A DNA stretch of 64,000 nt from Carex sylvatica. Taxonomy: Eukaryota; Streptophyta; Magnoliopsida; Poales; Cyperaceae. Made by a program: the position numbers and the translations under genes. Location of the stretch: assembly GCA_964058845.1 (NCBI GenBank), contig CAXKVR010000029.1, positions 124,001 to 188,000 of the forward strand. Direction: 5' to 3'. The notes beneath the pieces were generated by a model. It had not been told where the DNA came from. It saw only the letters and a program-made list of their open reading frames with translations, and did no database searches. How positions within the stretch are numbered: the stretch's first letter is position 1; every line of letters starts with the position of its first letter. Of this stretch, positions 10,781-22,430 are shown piece after piece.

Positions 10781-13250
10781 TAGTTTGGACTGAATTTCAA
10801 TTGATCCGATCAAATGATGCCTATTAACCTACTAGAAAGAATAAATAAACAAAAACATTTTGAATAGAATGGCTTGTACAATGCTGATTTAACTTGTATT
10901 ATTTTTGTCTATATCTTTTGGTGCTTTCCTTTTGGCTCTTATGTTCTTGTCATATTCACAAAACATTCACTGTTACTTAAGACTCACATGCATTGGTACT
11001 GTAGCATGGTGCTATTATTCATTCACGTGCGTATACGAAAATGTACTAAGATAATTGTAGAAAGTTGCAATAATTAAAGATTTTGCTAAGGGAATTACTT
11101 TTACTGAGAATTTGCTACCATGAAAATTAGAGATATTGAATTCGTTTATTAATTTTTTTTATTACGTCTAATTATATACAATACTTTTTATGTATATTCT
11201 CATTCGCTATGTATGCTCTGAATTTTTTTTTTAAATAGAATTTGTTACTGGGCGAAAATTGGAAAACTAGCCTTCATCGATCCCTATGATCGGTAGAGCA
11301 AGAAAATCCAAAGCTATACCGATCTTAGGGATCGGTGGAGAAAATTTTGCACCTGCCACATCACGTTTCACCAAAGACCCCACAAATACATCCACCAATC
11401 TACATCACGTTTCACCAAAGGCAACACAAATACGTCCATCGATCCAGATCGGTGGATCCTCAAAAAAATCCCTGCGTCAATTCAGTGGATCGGTGGAGCA
11501 TTAGGGTTTATTTCAGAGGCTAGCCGCACCTTTCTTCTTCTCTTCCCAGCCTCCATTCTTCTTTCTTATATTATTATATTTAGATAATGAAGGGCAAATT
11601 TGTCAATATATTATTATATTTAGATAATGTTGTGTTAATAAACAAATTAGTAGTGTTAATATCATGACCCTTGGCTCGATCACCTTCATCAATTTAAGTA
11701 GGTAAATCCATCTCAATTAATACATAATTAGTTAAACAACAAGAACATGAACAGACAAAAAAAAAACAAATTTCAATTGAACTTAAAATTATTCTGAATT
11801 TAATAATTGCACAAGCATAAGCTTTGCCCACTAAAATGATAATCTATACAAGTAGAAATACTTCATTGCCGAAACAAATGTCGAGGCCCATAAATCTATC
11901 AGCTACATACATAACAAATCAAGTTTGTCAGCCCAATATAATAAACCATCATTACCTCAATTTAAATTTTATGCTTATCTATTCTTCGGTATAAAAGTAC
12001 CTATACATGATATAAAGAGTTGGGATCTGGAAACCAAATAGTATTTTTTTTTTTTCAAACAACATACTAAAAAATATTTTAATTTTTTTACAGCTGTAAA
12101 AAATCTAACCTGAAAAATATTTATTCAGATTATTTTTCGCCGTCATTCTAGAAAATTTAATAGAAAACATAAAAATATTTCTAATATTTCTAATATTTTA
12201 ATAAAAAAATAAAAAATCAGAACCTCGTATATATTTAATTAAAAAATGGAAAATCCAGTGGTTTCCCTCTTCCAAAACTGCTAGATAATCCAGTTGTTTC
12301 GCTTTGATTTACCGCTGGATATATAATTTAACAGTAAGATCAAGTCTGAAAATTTGTTGGAAACCATATTATTTAGTTTATAGGTTATTACTAAAAAACT
12401 TGGTTCAAAATTCATGTAAAATGTTTTAATAAATAAATTTTCCAACAATTTTCCTTATTTTATAATGTTTACAACTTTTGCACATTTTTTGAAGATTTTG
12501 ACTTTTTTTTAATGACATAACTTAAATTTGGAAGATATAATTAACAGTTACCACTCATGTCACCGTTAATTTGGTCCAATCACATTTGATTAGAGCGATC
12601 AAACATGACATGTGGCTGTCTCACGTCACGTCATTGAAAAAAAATGATCATTTTAATTATGTGACCACCACGTGCGTCGTGTTAGTCATGTTATGTCAGT
12701 GTTTTATATTACTAACAATAATAATTGCCTGAAATAATATAGCTTTTCGGGATTGTGCTAAAATAAAAGATTGCTACATGGCTTTTCACAACATTTTCCT
12801 TTTGTTAAGCTTGTTATAGTTTGAGCAGCCGTTTGGTTAATTAACAAGACTATCGAATTTTAATGTCAAAATTATTAATTTCTTTTATAAGTTTTGCACC
12901 TGTTTATAAATTTTTAACTCTAAAAACATAACATGAGTTAATTCTACCTTTTAAAATAAATGATCATCGTACAACAAAGAAGAGCAAAATCTTAATTAAT
13001 TTATAAATTATAAAAAAACATGAATTAAGCCATAAATTCCAATCTGACAAGAAATATATTAAACTATAATTTAATTTTAGATCTCAACTAAACATGAATA
13101 AATTAGACCAGCTGATGTTAGAATAATCAAGTTAGACCTCCAAACTTCAACCAAGGACTTAATTAGCGTGTTCTGCATGGGTCACATAAATTTTTTTATA
13201 TTTTGTAGGTGTAGAAATACAGGTAGCTGCGCATTCCGACTTACAAATGG
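10781..13250. other. Intergenic DNA without a recognised gene
   Basis: No coding region is supported. Positions 11270-11510 contain repeated GATCGGTGGA/ATCGGTGGA motifs and two copies of CACGTTTCACCAAAG, probably a degenerate transposon. A direct repeat of ATATTATTATATTTAGATAATG lies near 11567-11630. The rest is AT-rich without structure I can name. Confidence 0.5.
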
Positions 13251-13399
13251 TAATATCAACTTTATCTTTATTATCATTAACAAACTTTATTTTAAATGAA
13301 TGTAAGCATCATCAACCAAAGTAGACTAAAAAAGTTGGAAGATAACGATTTAAGTTTGTTCGTGCTCCATTTACAAAAAGTGTAGGCATCATCAACCAA

Positions 13400-13612
13400 T
13401 TTGAATTCAAATCTCCTCCTTTCCTTCTATTCTTCCATTCGAACTGTTAAAAATCGATCACACCGCTTCAATTACATCTTATTCATTTTAATAGATTATA
13501 TTGATAGAAAAGATAAAAGTAATTGATAGTGTGATCAATTTTGAACATTTCGGATGGAAGAATAGGAGGTACTCCTTTCAACAAGAAAATGAGTAGATTT
13601 GAATCCAATCAA
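13400..13612. mobile_element. Small foldback MITE of about 210 bp in a duplicated flank
   Basis: The ends form an inverted repeat: left GAATTCAAATCTCCTCC through ATTCTTCCATTCGAA and AATCGATCACACCG; right the complement of AATTGATCACACTATC and TATTCTTCCATCCGAAA. The paralogous flank at about 28.53-28.59 kb has the same surroundings without the insert (GGCATCATCAACCAACTTTATTG is continuous there), which defines an empty site. The duplicated target is roughly ATCAACCAA, now imperfect. Confidence 0.7.
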
Positions 13613-13960
13613 CTTTATTGTTTGTGGGTTGCAAGGTCATCTATGCACCAACAAATCCCCAAATTCAGACCCAAAAAAATAATCCAGTTCTCGTGCTGAG
13701 TGACCGGGCCTTATTTGTGTTTTTAAAAAAACAACCATCAAAAGAGGAGAATTTTTTATAACGGAAGGTGAAAATTCAAAAAGGAATTAAATACATAGAA
13801 TTACTGCAAAAATGGGGCAACTTCGTGCCTACCCTACGACCTAATATTTTACTTTGTACATAGTACATGATATATCACACTTTTGCCCACTGAGTTATTA
13901 CACTTAGTTTAATTAGGTCGTTTGACTTTTTCTTTGGTTCAATCAAAACTGTTAACTATT

Positions 13961-15589
13961 CACTATTGAAAAAACTGGAATTAGAATCAGTTATTTATGC
14001 ACATTAGAATCCGAATTTAACTAATTTTGATCCGGACGATACTAATATTAAACTAATCTGGATCGGTTAAACAACTGATCCTAAAAGTTTGAATTACGAT
14101 CGGTTATTTAAAATAACTGATCCTAATAATACTAATTAGAATCGGTTATTTGAAACAACCGATCCTAATTTTTTTTTTTAATGTTGGTTCTGCAAAAAAA
14201 AGATAAAAAAAAGATAAAAAAAAAGAAAAAAAGAATTAGAATCGGTTGTTAGGATCAGTTATTTTAAACAATCGATCCTAATTCTTTTTTTTTTAATGTT
14301 GGTTCTACAAAAAAAAAAGAATTATGATTGGTTGTTTCAAATAACCGAACCTAATAGTACTATTAGGATCGGTTATTTGAAACAACCGATCCTAATTCAT
14401 TTTTTTTTTAAGAACCAACATTTTGTGAATCCAGATATAATGCATTACATATTATAAAAAGAAATTTAAATCCAAAAATAATAATTAACAAACATACAAG
14501 TGACTGATTAGCTATTTCTTCAATTAACACACATTTATGCAATTAATGTAAAACACAACAATAAAAAAAATAATAATTACTACTTTTACAATCACATCAC
14601 TTGAGATTAGAAAAGACCCGAAAAACAAAAACAAAGAAAACAATTAGATGAAAAAATATTTTTCAATGAAAAATACAAAAAAAAGTGTTTTAAAAGTATA
14701 ATAATGAGAAAATTAGATAAAGCTAATACTATAATAGTTGATCGGCCGGATAATTAAGTAACTTGAGCGAGATGTCCTCAAGACTGTAAAACAATATACA
14801 AACATTATTAATTCATTTTTGAAACAATAAAAAAAATTAAAAATTGACACAATTGAGTCGGAGGTGAGAGAGGCTCGGCTTTGAGAGGGAGAGACGGAGA
14901 CAAAGAGAGAGAGAGAGACACGGAGGTCTGAGGATTTGAGAGGGAGAGACGGAGACACAGAGAGAGACGCTAAGTTGAAAATGAAAGACGCGAAATGAAA
15001 ATAAGAACCCTAAGCAGGTTATATAGGGAGTTATCAGGATCAGTTATTTCGAACAACCGATCCTAATGGAAATTAATTTGGATCGGTTGTTTGATCCTAA
15101 TTCCTTTTTTTTTAAATGTTAGTTCTGCAAAAAAAATAAAAATAAAAAATCAGGTTCGGTTGTTTCAAACAACTGATCCTAATAGTACTATTAGGATCGG
15201 TTATTTTAAACAACCGATCCTAATATATATATTTTTTTTAAATATTGGTTCTGCAAAAAAAAAAAGAATTAGGATCGGTTGTTTCAAATAACCTATCGTA
15301 ATAGTACTATTAGGATCGGTTGTTTGAAACAACCGAACCTAATAATTTTTTTTAATTTTTTTATATATTTTTTATTATAAATAACCGATCCTAATACTAT
15401 TGGGATCGGTTATTATAAACAATTGATTATAATGGTGCATATATTAGGATCGGTTCACTAAAAATGCCGATCTAAATAGTTTTTAGGATCGGTTTTTTTG
15501 AAAAAACCGATCCAGGTAGGTATTAGTATCGGTGATTTAATATAGCCGATCCAGATAGGCTGATTCTAATTCCAGTTTTTCCACTAGTG
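13961..15589. mobile_element. Complete non-autonomous CACTA element, 1629 bp
   Basis: The left end is CACTATTGAAAAAACTGG and the right end, on the minus strand, is CACTAGTGGAAAAACTGG; both continue GAATTAGAATCAG. A 3-bp duplication ATT flanks it (13958-13960 and 15590-15592), as expected for CACTA (En/Spm) elements. Both subterminal regions hold many copies of the palindrome-forming motif AGGATCGGTT / AACCGATCCT, the likely transposase-binding array. No transposase gene is present, so it would need a helper. The matching empty site is in a paralogous flank at about 55275 (TTAACAATGCACATGG). GA-rich sequence near 14880-14970 is internal filler; the open frame on it is not a gene. Confidence 0.9.
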
Positions 15590-16547
15590 ATTGCACATGG
15601 TTGCACCACAAAAAAAGTGCCGACATGGAATAATTTCTTATTAATAGTTTCTTAATTATTACGTCTAAGACAGTAGTAAATATATGGTATATAATTAACC
15701 TAAGTATAATTTGGGGACATTTGACAATTTCTTCTTATTAACTTTATCTTAATTATACAGTGAATATAAATATACAAAAAATGAAATATAACCAAATGGG
15801 ATTTTATATCAAAGCGTTGAAGTTGTAACGCCAACAAATTAAATGTATCGATGGTTGAGCGTTGAATTGACCGGCACACATAAAAATAAAAGTAAATAAT
15901 GAATTATTTTCTTTTAAATGTCGCGTCAAACGATGCAATTTATTTTACTAAAACATTAGAACTTGATGTGCAACTACACCTGCGAACTATATATCTATTC
16001 GTTCTTTTAGGGGAGTGCAATGGATGGACTGTTTAACTGGGAAAATACTTTAAGATTACTCTGGGCTATATGAAGTCCTTGTAACAGGCCTTCAATTAAT
16101 TATAACGAATTTCTTGGTTTTCCTTCTATCTTCTACAGACGTTCCCATCGCACGCATGCTGATGCAACATGAATCTTAATACCTGCTCTCAATGTCAATT
16201 CCGTTTTGCCCCAAATTTAAAAACTGGCTATCTAATTTGAATCCCAATTCCAATTCTAATTCCGCTTTCCCCTAAACAGTCCTTCATTTCCCCCAAACTG
16301 TCCCTTCATTTTACTCAATTGTCAAATCCAAACAAAACATTCTCTATCCCTCTCACACTCTGCGCGCATGCGTCTTCTTTTAATGGGTGTCTCTTCGCGT
16401 TGTTCCTATCAACACAATAGTAATTTCTAAAACATCATAGCATGTATGATATATAAACTGAGTTTGGAGTATAATTAGACCTAAATCTAGTCATAAATTT
16501 CATATTTTCCTGCATATCAATTTATTTTGTATCAATAGATAAAGACC
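15590..16547. other. Intergenic DNA, no gene recognised
   Basis: AT-rich sequence with no open frame of interest. The first part (TTGCACATGGTTGCACC) continues the duplicated CNL flank interrupted by the CACTA element. I see no RNA gene or further repeat boundary. Confidence 0.5.
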
Positions 16548-19165
16548 TGTCACACCCCGCGGCCCCACGAGGCGTGACGGGTACCTCCTGCCGTAGACAT
16601 ACGGTTGCCCGTATGCCTACAAGGCAATTACGATATAATTAAAACACAATCAAACAACACAACAAATAATTAAGAAAAACAGTTCACAAATCCCAACTGG
16701 TCAGGTAATATCATACAAAATCCGTATCTCGATGGATACGTATCACCAAATGACATAGATAACACATATATATATACAATCAAAACATAAATCTATACAT
16801 GTCTCTAGTCACAATACCAGACAGCTAAGCAACGGTGAAAACCAGGCCTACCGACATCGTGTCTCTCTCGGATCCGCCGAACCGGTACCTGAAAAATTAA
16901 CCCAAAAGAGGGGATGAGAATTGAATTCTCAGTGCGATAAATTGCCACAAATCGTCCCTGGACTTGCAATCAAAGATTATATTCAAAAAGTAAACACAAA
17001 TAAAGCTCAAATCAGTTTATAATCATATATAAACATAAATGCACAAACCCGACAACATTTATCCAAATGAAATCACAATTCAGGAATTGCCAAGATGAAA
17101 TTCAAGCACACAATATTGGTTTAACTCGATTTCAGAATATCTGGTAGTAACTACAGATGTTCCACCAAACTGGACCCCAATTCGTTCCCACTCATCTGTA
17201 GGGTTACAGACACCTACAGACGGCTGCGCCAGGTAAAACCTTTTCTCATGACACTCATCTGTAGTTACAGGCTTAACTGTTTAATTAAAAGTCTGGTTCC
17301 AATTCATATCCGGAAAATCCATATAAATCCAATTGACCATCCAAACGCATACCCCCTGGGTAATGCCTCCGATACACAGTCACCCATAACCAAAATCATA
17401 ATACAAAGTCACTTACCCCTCGTCCCAACCGGTACTGGGAACTGCCGAGGGCCAGACGATCTAAAGCTTTAGAACACTGAGCGTCAAACGTCCATGCATT
17501 AGACTTTGACAAATCCGGATTCACCCCCTGGGTGACGTCATCACGGTGGATGACAATAATACCATATCCACCAACCGATGGTGATATAAAGCACGGTGAC
17601 TTTAATTCCAAAATCAGATCATTCAGATCAACACAAATAATAACCATACCAGCATGCAAATCAATCAGATTAAACAATTCGTGTTTCACTTTATTTAGGC
17701 AATGCAATGCATATAAATCGAAACACAGTTTAATTTCTGAATATAAAATATCAAACAAGTCCAGAAACCCCGCACCTGAGTAATAGCGCGTTCGACTAAG
17801 GCTCAGGTGTCTCGAACGACCCAGAAATCCTTTGCCTCGTATGATTACCACCTATTTTATACGTTAAATTCGATTAACGCGTTCGATTAATATCTGATAA
17901 TTAACACCATTACCAAACCCTAATTCGAATTCCAATTCAATCGGTAGTTCTGAATAAACAACATGAATCGATATGTTTTACGAAGTTATAACTCGATTAA
18001 TTCCCGAATTTCACACACAAAATATCACAATTCATTTCCATTACAATCCAATCTCAAAACCCTGGTTCAATTCCAAATTCCACAAGCAAATCAATCCGAT
18101 TATCGAGTTATAACGTTTCAAATCAAATTCAACTTCGAATTTCACCAAAATATAACAAATCAATTGAATTAGGATTTCCAAGAGAAAAGGAAGATAAATC
18201 ATATCAACTATCACAAATTGACCACTAATCGAGCTAGAACTCGATTACGAAACCCTAATTACAAATTTCAACCGAAATCACGACAAATCGAATAAATTAG
18301 GTTTTCAAAAGAGAGATGAAGAAATACCAAATTGAAGCTTTAGAATCGATCAAGGATCGTCAATTCAGCTCGAATCTCGATTTTCCAGTCAGTTCGATCA
18401 GTTTCCGCGCTCAATTTCTCTCTCTCTCTCTTTCCCTTTTTGCTTCGGCTCTAACCTAGCTATCCCGAATGTGCTTTCAATTTTTCGGTGGAATGAAATG
18501 AGGAGAAAGGGATTTTGATTAAAAATTGGAATTTTGCAAATAAACCCTCCAACTTTTAGTTATTAACATCTTGAAAATATTTGTTACAAATAGGCCCTTA
18601 TGTAAAACTCTATTTATTAAAAAGAAGAAAGGTTTTAATTAATATTTGGAAATTTGCAAAATAACCCTCAAAAATAGCAAAAATATACACCAGTGCGGAT
18701 CACTCATCCGCACTGCGGATCCATCCAGCCGTACTCACGGCGCAAATAGCAAACACACACTCCAGTGCGGATCAATCATCCGCACTGCGGATCCGTCCAG
18801 CCGCACTCACAGCGCAAATAGCAAACACATACCCCAGTGCGGATCAATCATCCGCACTGCGGATCCGTCCAGCCGCACTCACGGCGCAGAAAAAATGTCC
18901 GAGCTTAGTGCGGACGCACTGAGGCCAGTGCGGATGCTCCCATCCGCATTCAGTACTTAGCGAAATTTTCAGAAGAGTACAGAACTCACCCGCAGTGCGT
19001 GTGCCCATCCGCACCACCATCCGCACCAAGAGAAATTGCATAAATTCGTTAAGGAAATTGTCCCAGTGCGGTTGAAGCCACCCGCAGTGCGGATCATCCA
19101 TCCGCACTGGACCGTTTTTCTATATTTATTATTAAATTTACGATTCTAAAATTCATAATGTCACA
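16548..19165 (-). mobile_element. Gypsy-type long terminal repeat, solo or partial
   Basis: The left edge TGTCACACCCCGCGGCC read on the minus strand ends GGGGTGTGACA, a common terminus of plant Ty3-gypsy (Tekay/Del-like) LTRs. The interior is more GC-rich and less interrupted than its surroundings, without a long open frame. A tentative other edge is near 19165, where the minus strand starts TGTGACATTATGAATTT, giving about 2.6 kb. No exact 5-bp target duplication is seen (AGACC on the left, AAGAA on the right), so the right boundary may be wrong. No gag-pol, primer-binding site or polypurine tract is evident, suggesting a solo LTR or fragment. Confidence 0.55.
18691..18906. repeat. Three-unit 72-bp tandem repeat, CCGCACTGCGGAT-rich
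   Basis: Units begin CAGTGCGGATC at 18691, 18763 and 18835, exactly 72 bases apart, and share GCACTGCGGATCC and AGCGCAAATAGCAAACAC. Each unit contains the inverted pair GTGCGGAT/ATCCGCAC, so each can form a hairpin. Degenerate GTGCGGAT/ATCCGCAC pieces continue to about 19115. The block lies inside the LTR-like region and is much more GC-rich than the window average. The 104-residue open frame through it is a repeat translation. Confidence 0.85.
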
Positions 19166-19749
19166 AAGAAACTGGGCATCATGTATGAATTCATGCTTTA
19201 TTAATTATATACTTAGAATAGATCATTGCAAAAAACAAGCGCAGGGACGCGTTTGATGTGTCAAATCATTTACCTTGTTACGCACCTAGGATCTGAGGAG
19301 AGGACTAGATAAAATGCAGAGGACTAGATAAGATCCGAAGTTCTTCAATTTTAGAGAAATGAGGGCCCATTCCTTGGAATCTGTATCCTTTGCATTAATT
19401 TACAATTTTAGTTAATGCATCTAGGCCGTCCGATCTAGATTCGGTCTAATGTAGAAAGTTAATGAATGCTTGTGGTGAAAACTGTATGGTCCGTATTCGA
19501 AAAATTAGATATGGATATTCAATTTCCGAATATCTATGTGAATATAGATACTGTTATGGTTTTACGTTTTAATTATGCGTATCTGAAGAGTAAATATATA
19601 TCATATAATTTAATATACATTATGCTCACCAAGGAATTATCTAATCTTTAGTTGTTTAATTGTTACGTTACTTTCACAATATTTGATTATCTAATCTTAA
19701 TATGCAATTAATTTATCAGAAATAAAGAAAAAATGAAATTGTAGATATC

Positions 19750-20258
19750 CAAATAACGATAAAAAAATTGACCGTCGGCTTGCTTAATCATTCTTTAAGA
19801 TGAGAATATTTGAAGAAAAGAAAAAGAGTATAGAAAAAAAAAATACAAATGCAATGAAAACGAGTGCTCACAAGCAAAGAAAATTATTTTCATTTAGTGC
19901 AAATCATAAAATAAATTGGATAGTAAATTCATTTCTGTCGAAAGTCTTTGAGGGGACTCCTAAATGTTGCTTGTGGGCGAAAGGATGACATGATCCAATA
20001 GAATGCTGCAAAAAACAAACGAACAAGAGATTATGTAGTAGCAACAAGCAAGTAATATAAAAATAAAATATTTATTTGTCAGGAGCAGCTTGATTAGTCA
20101 ACAAATCCTACCAATGTTTATAACATAAAAACAAAAATGTTCAGTGGTCTAAATCTAAATATTCAAATAATAATAATTCTAATAATAATGAAATTACGAA
20201 CCTGATTTGATTTATTGTAGATCCCCAATTTCAATGTCAGGCAGCCGCAACCATAAAA
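19750..20258 (-). pseudogene. Isolated 3' tail of a lost CNL gene
   Basis: The stretch repeats the 3' end of a CNL: the last codons of the LRR (GCCTGACATTGAAATTGG on the minus strand), a donor-like CAG/GTTCGT, the 3' intron, a GCAG acceptor, and the last exon with CCTTTCGCCCACAAGCAAC. Upstream coding sequence is missing; instead, at about 20258 it abuts the 3' flank of CNL copy 2, which repeats the same outer sequence (GCTTGCTTAATCATTC at both 19780 and 20310). It is a relic of a tandem CNL deleted by recombination. Confidence 0.75.
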
Positions 20259-20501
20259 AATAAAAAAGTAGAGATCCAGATAATGACCAAAAATTGCCTG
20301 TTGGCTTGCTTAATCATTCCTTAAGATGAGAATATTTGAAGAAAAGAAAATACAAAATTAATGAAAATAAATCCCCATGAGCAAAGTAAATTCATTCCAT
20401 ATATTACAAAACATATAATAAAAACAAATAGTAAATTTATTTCTTTCGAGGGTCTTGGAGGATACTCCTAAATGTTCCTTGTCGGCGAAAGGAAGACATC
20501 A

Positions 20502-22149
20502 TCAAGAACGCTGCAAAAAAAATTGGACAATAGTTTATGTAGCAGCAACAAATAAGTAATATAAAATCGAATACTTATTTGTTGAAACAGGAGTAGCTTG
20601 ATTAACAACAAATCCTGCCAAGACTTATGGTTACATAAAAGCAAAAAAGTTCAGTGGCCTAAAAATCTAAATATTAAATTATTATTATTAATATTAATAA
20701 TAATAATAATAATAATAATAAAATTATGAACCTGATATGATTTAATGTTAGGGCAGCCACACTGAAGAACACGCACATAACAGGGCCCAGATGGAATCAA
20801 TTTACAGGGAAGAGCACGAAACAATTTACAGCCATCAATTTCCAATCTTTTAAGTGATGAAATGCTCTGCCTGCCGATAAGTGGCTTTTCCCTAGAGGAA
20901 TCACCAATTGGCTCAGTAGGTTCCACCAATTGCAGTCCATCCATCGTTATTGATTTCAGGACGTCACAGGTGAAAATCTTCAGTGAAGCCAACTTATCCA
21001 GATTCTCTAGTCCAGTAATCAACTCCAGGTTGTTACAAAGTTGAATCTTTAATTCTTCAAGCTGGGAGGGTAGGTGCTCCAGTTGCAAAACTCGGATACT
21101 ACTACAAAACTGAATTGCGAGGTGCTTGAGAGTACTGTGAACATTGCGGAAAGGAAGAGATTGAATATTTTCAAAAAAATATAATGAGATTTCTTGAATT
21201 GACTGCAAGGAAGATGCATCACTCATCCATCCCGGTACTGTGGCAGACGAATAACCCTCTGCTTGAAGTTTTTTTATGTTAGAATGTGGCTGGAGGGAAT
21301 CTAACAATGAAAATTCAAATGCATCATCAACACCAACCCACTCATCCTCACAAGCTTTTGGCTCGAGTTTTAATTTCAGCCATGATTTCTCAGTGTAATC
21401 AGGTGTGTACAAATGATGATGATTACTATATAATTCCAAAGTTTCAAGTTTGCATTTATTTCTCATGTTAGCACGCTGGGCATCTTTTAAATTACTCACT
21501 CCATAAATAGAGAGATTTCCTTCAAGGTCCGTCATATCCTTTAACCAAGCTATAGTTTTAACTCTCAAGCAGGCTCTCATGCTCTTTATTGCAGGAAAAT
21601 TAACTAGCCCATGCGGGACATAATCCAACCAATTGCGAGATTGAATATTTAAAAACTGTAAGTTAAGAAGAACACCAATGGATGATGGCAATATTTTAAG
21701 ACGAGCAGCAGTAATACTAAGATAGGCTAGATGTTTCAACTGGGAAATGGAATCAGGAATCCGTGTCAAATAATCATCTTTCAATTGCAATACCCTGAGT
21801 GCTTCAAACATAGGGAGGTTCCATGAGGATAGATTTTTGCGCCAACTCAGATCCGTAGAAAGAGTTCTTAAATCCTGATTTTGCGGAAGAATTTGTTTAC
21901 ATATCCCAGCGTCATAAGCGACCTTCTTCAGCTCCTTGAGCCATAGCTTTACAGCACAGTCTCTGATCTCCGTCTCCTCAGCATCGTACAGTGTGGCCTT
22001 GATCCGCTCCAGAGTTCGCATCGTACAGCACACCTCCTTTCGGAGTTGATGAAGAGGAAGAAGGAAGAAGGAGCCTGAGCAGAGGCGGTAATTGAGGGGA
22101 GTAAATTGGTGATTAGTGAGAGCAGAGAGGTTATCAAATACCCTGCCAT
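20502..22149 (-). pseudogene. CNL copy 2: coiled coil fused to LRR, NB-ARC deleted
   Basis: The start MAGYLITSLLSLITNLLPSI matches the other CNLs, but an indel near 22040-22090 shifts the frame before the coiled-coil body resumes at MRTLERIKATLYDAEE. At about 21910 the sequence jumps from KKVAYDA into CKQILPQNQ of the early LRR, removing the end of exon 1, the intron and the entire NB-ARC (no P-loop, kinase 2 or GLPLA). A second deletion in the LRR joins SSIGVLLNLQFLNIQS to the DYVPHG unit, dropping about two repeats. From 22033 the frame stays open for some 430 codons. The predicted splice at CAG/GTTCAT (20732) to GCAG/CGTTCT (20510) ends the protein QRS with TGA at 20504-20502. It cannot act as an ATP-switch receptor. 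Confidence 0.88.
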
Positions 22150-22430
22150 TTTGCTCTGTAGATTTCTGTGAAGAGGCTAGGAAGAAAGAACCTTAGATCT
22201 GAGTTGTGAATATGAGAAATTTGTAAAGAGTAAAGAACAGCAGAATGTGGAGATCTCTGGAGATAAGGTAAGTTCTTGGAAGTGGTATGGAGAAGACTTT
22301 GTACAGTAGTCAATGTTTATTTCACGATTTATTTTTCTTTTATTTTTTATTTAACGAAAGTTGATATGAATATTTTAGGTGGAGTGGGGTCAATAGTTAT
22401 TACCTTGTCGAAAGCTCTGTAGTTGTGAAA
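22150..22430 (-). promoter_or_regulatory. Upstream region of CNL copy 2
   Basis: Matches the 5' flanks of copies 1 and 3 (TTAGATCTGAGTTGTGAATA, GGAGAAGACTTTGTACAGTA, GTCAATGTTTATTTCACGAT). The extended flank to about 22760 is duplicated at 36.5-38.09 kb, where a hAT-like element interrupts it. Confidence 0.5.

Noticed and set aside
14713..14958. Minus-strand open frame with Ser/Leu/Arg-rich protein
   Set aside because: It translates GA-rich internal sequence of the CACTA element.
17396..17851. A 151-residue minus-strand open frame in the LTR-like region
   Set aside because: No gag, protease, reverse transcriptase or host-protein motif is visible, and LTRs often contain chance frames.
18691..18906. 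CRISPR-like appearance of regularly spaced repeats
   Set aside because: Units are contiguous tandem repeats without unique spacers, in a plant genome inside an LTR-like region.
18646..18960. A 104-residue open frame with a repeated CGSIIRTADPSSRTH motif
   Set aside because: The 72-bp unit is a multiple of three, so any stop-free frame stays open across the array. No start context or family match.
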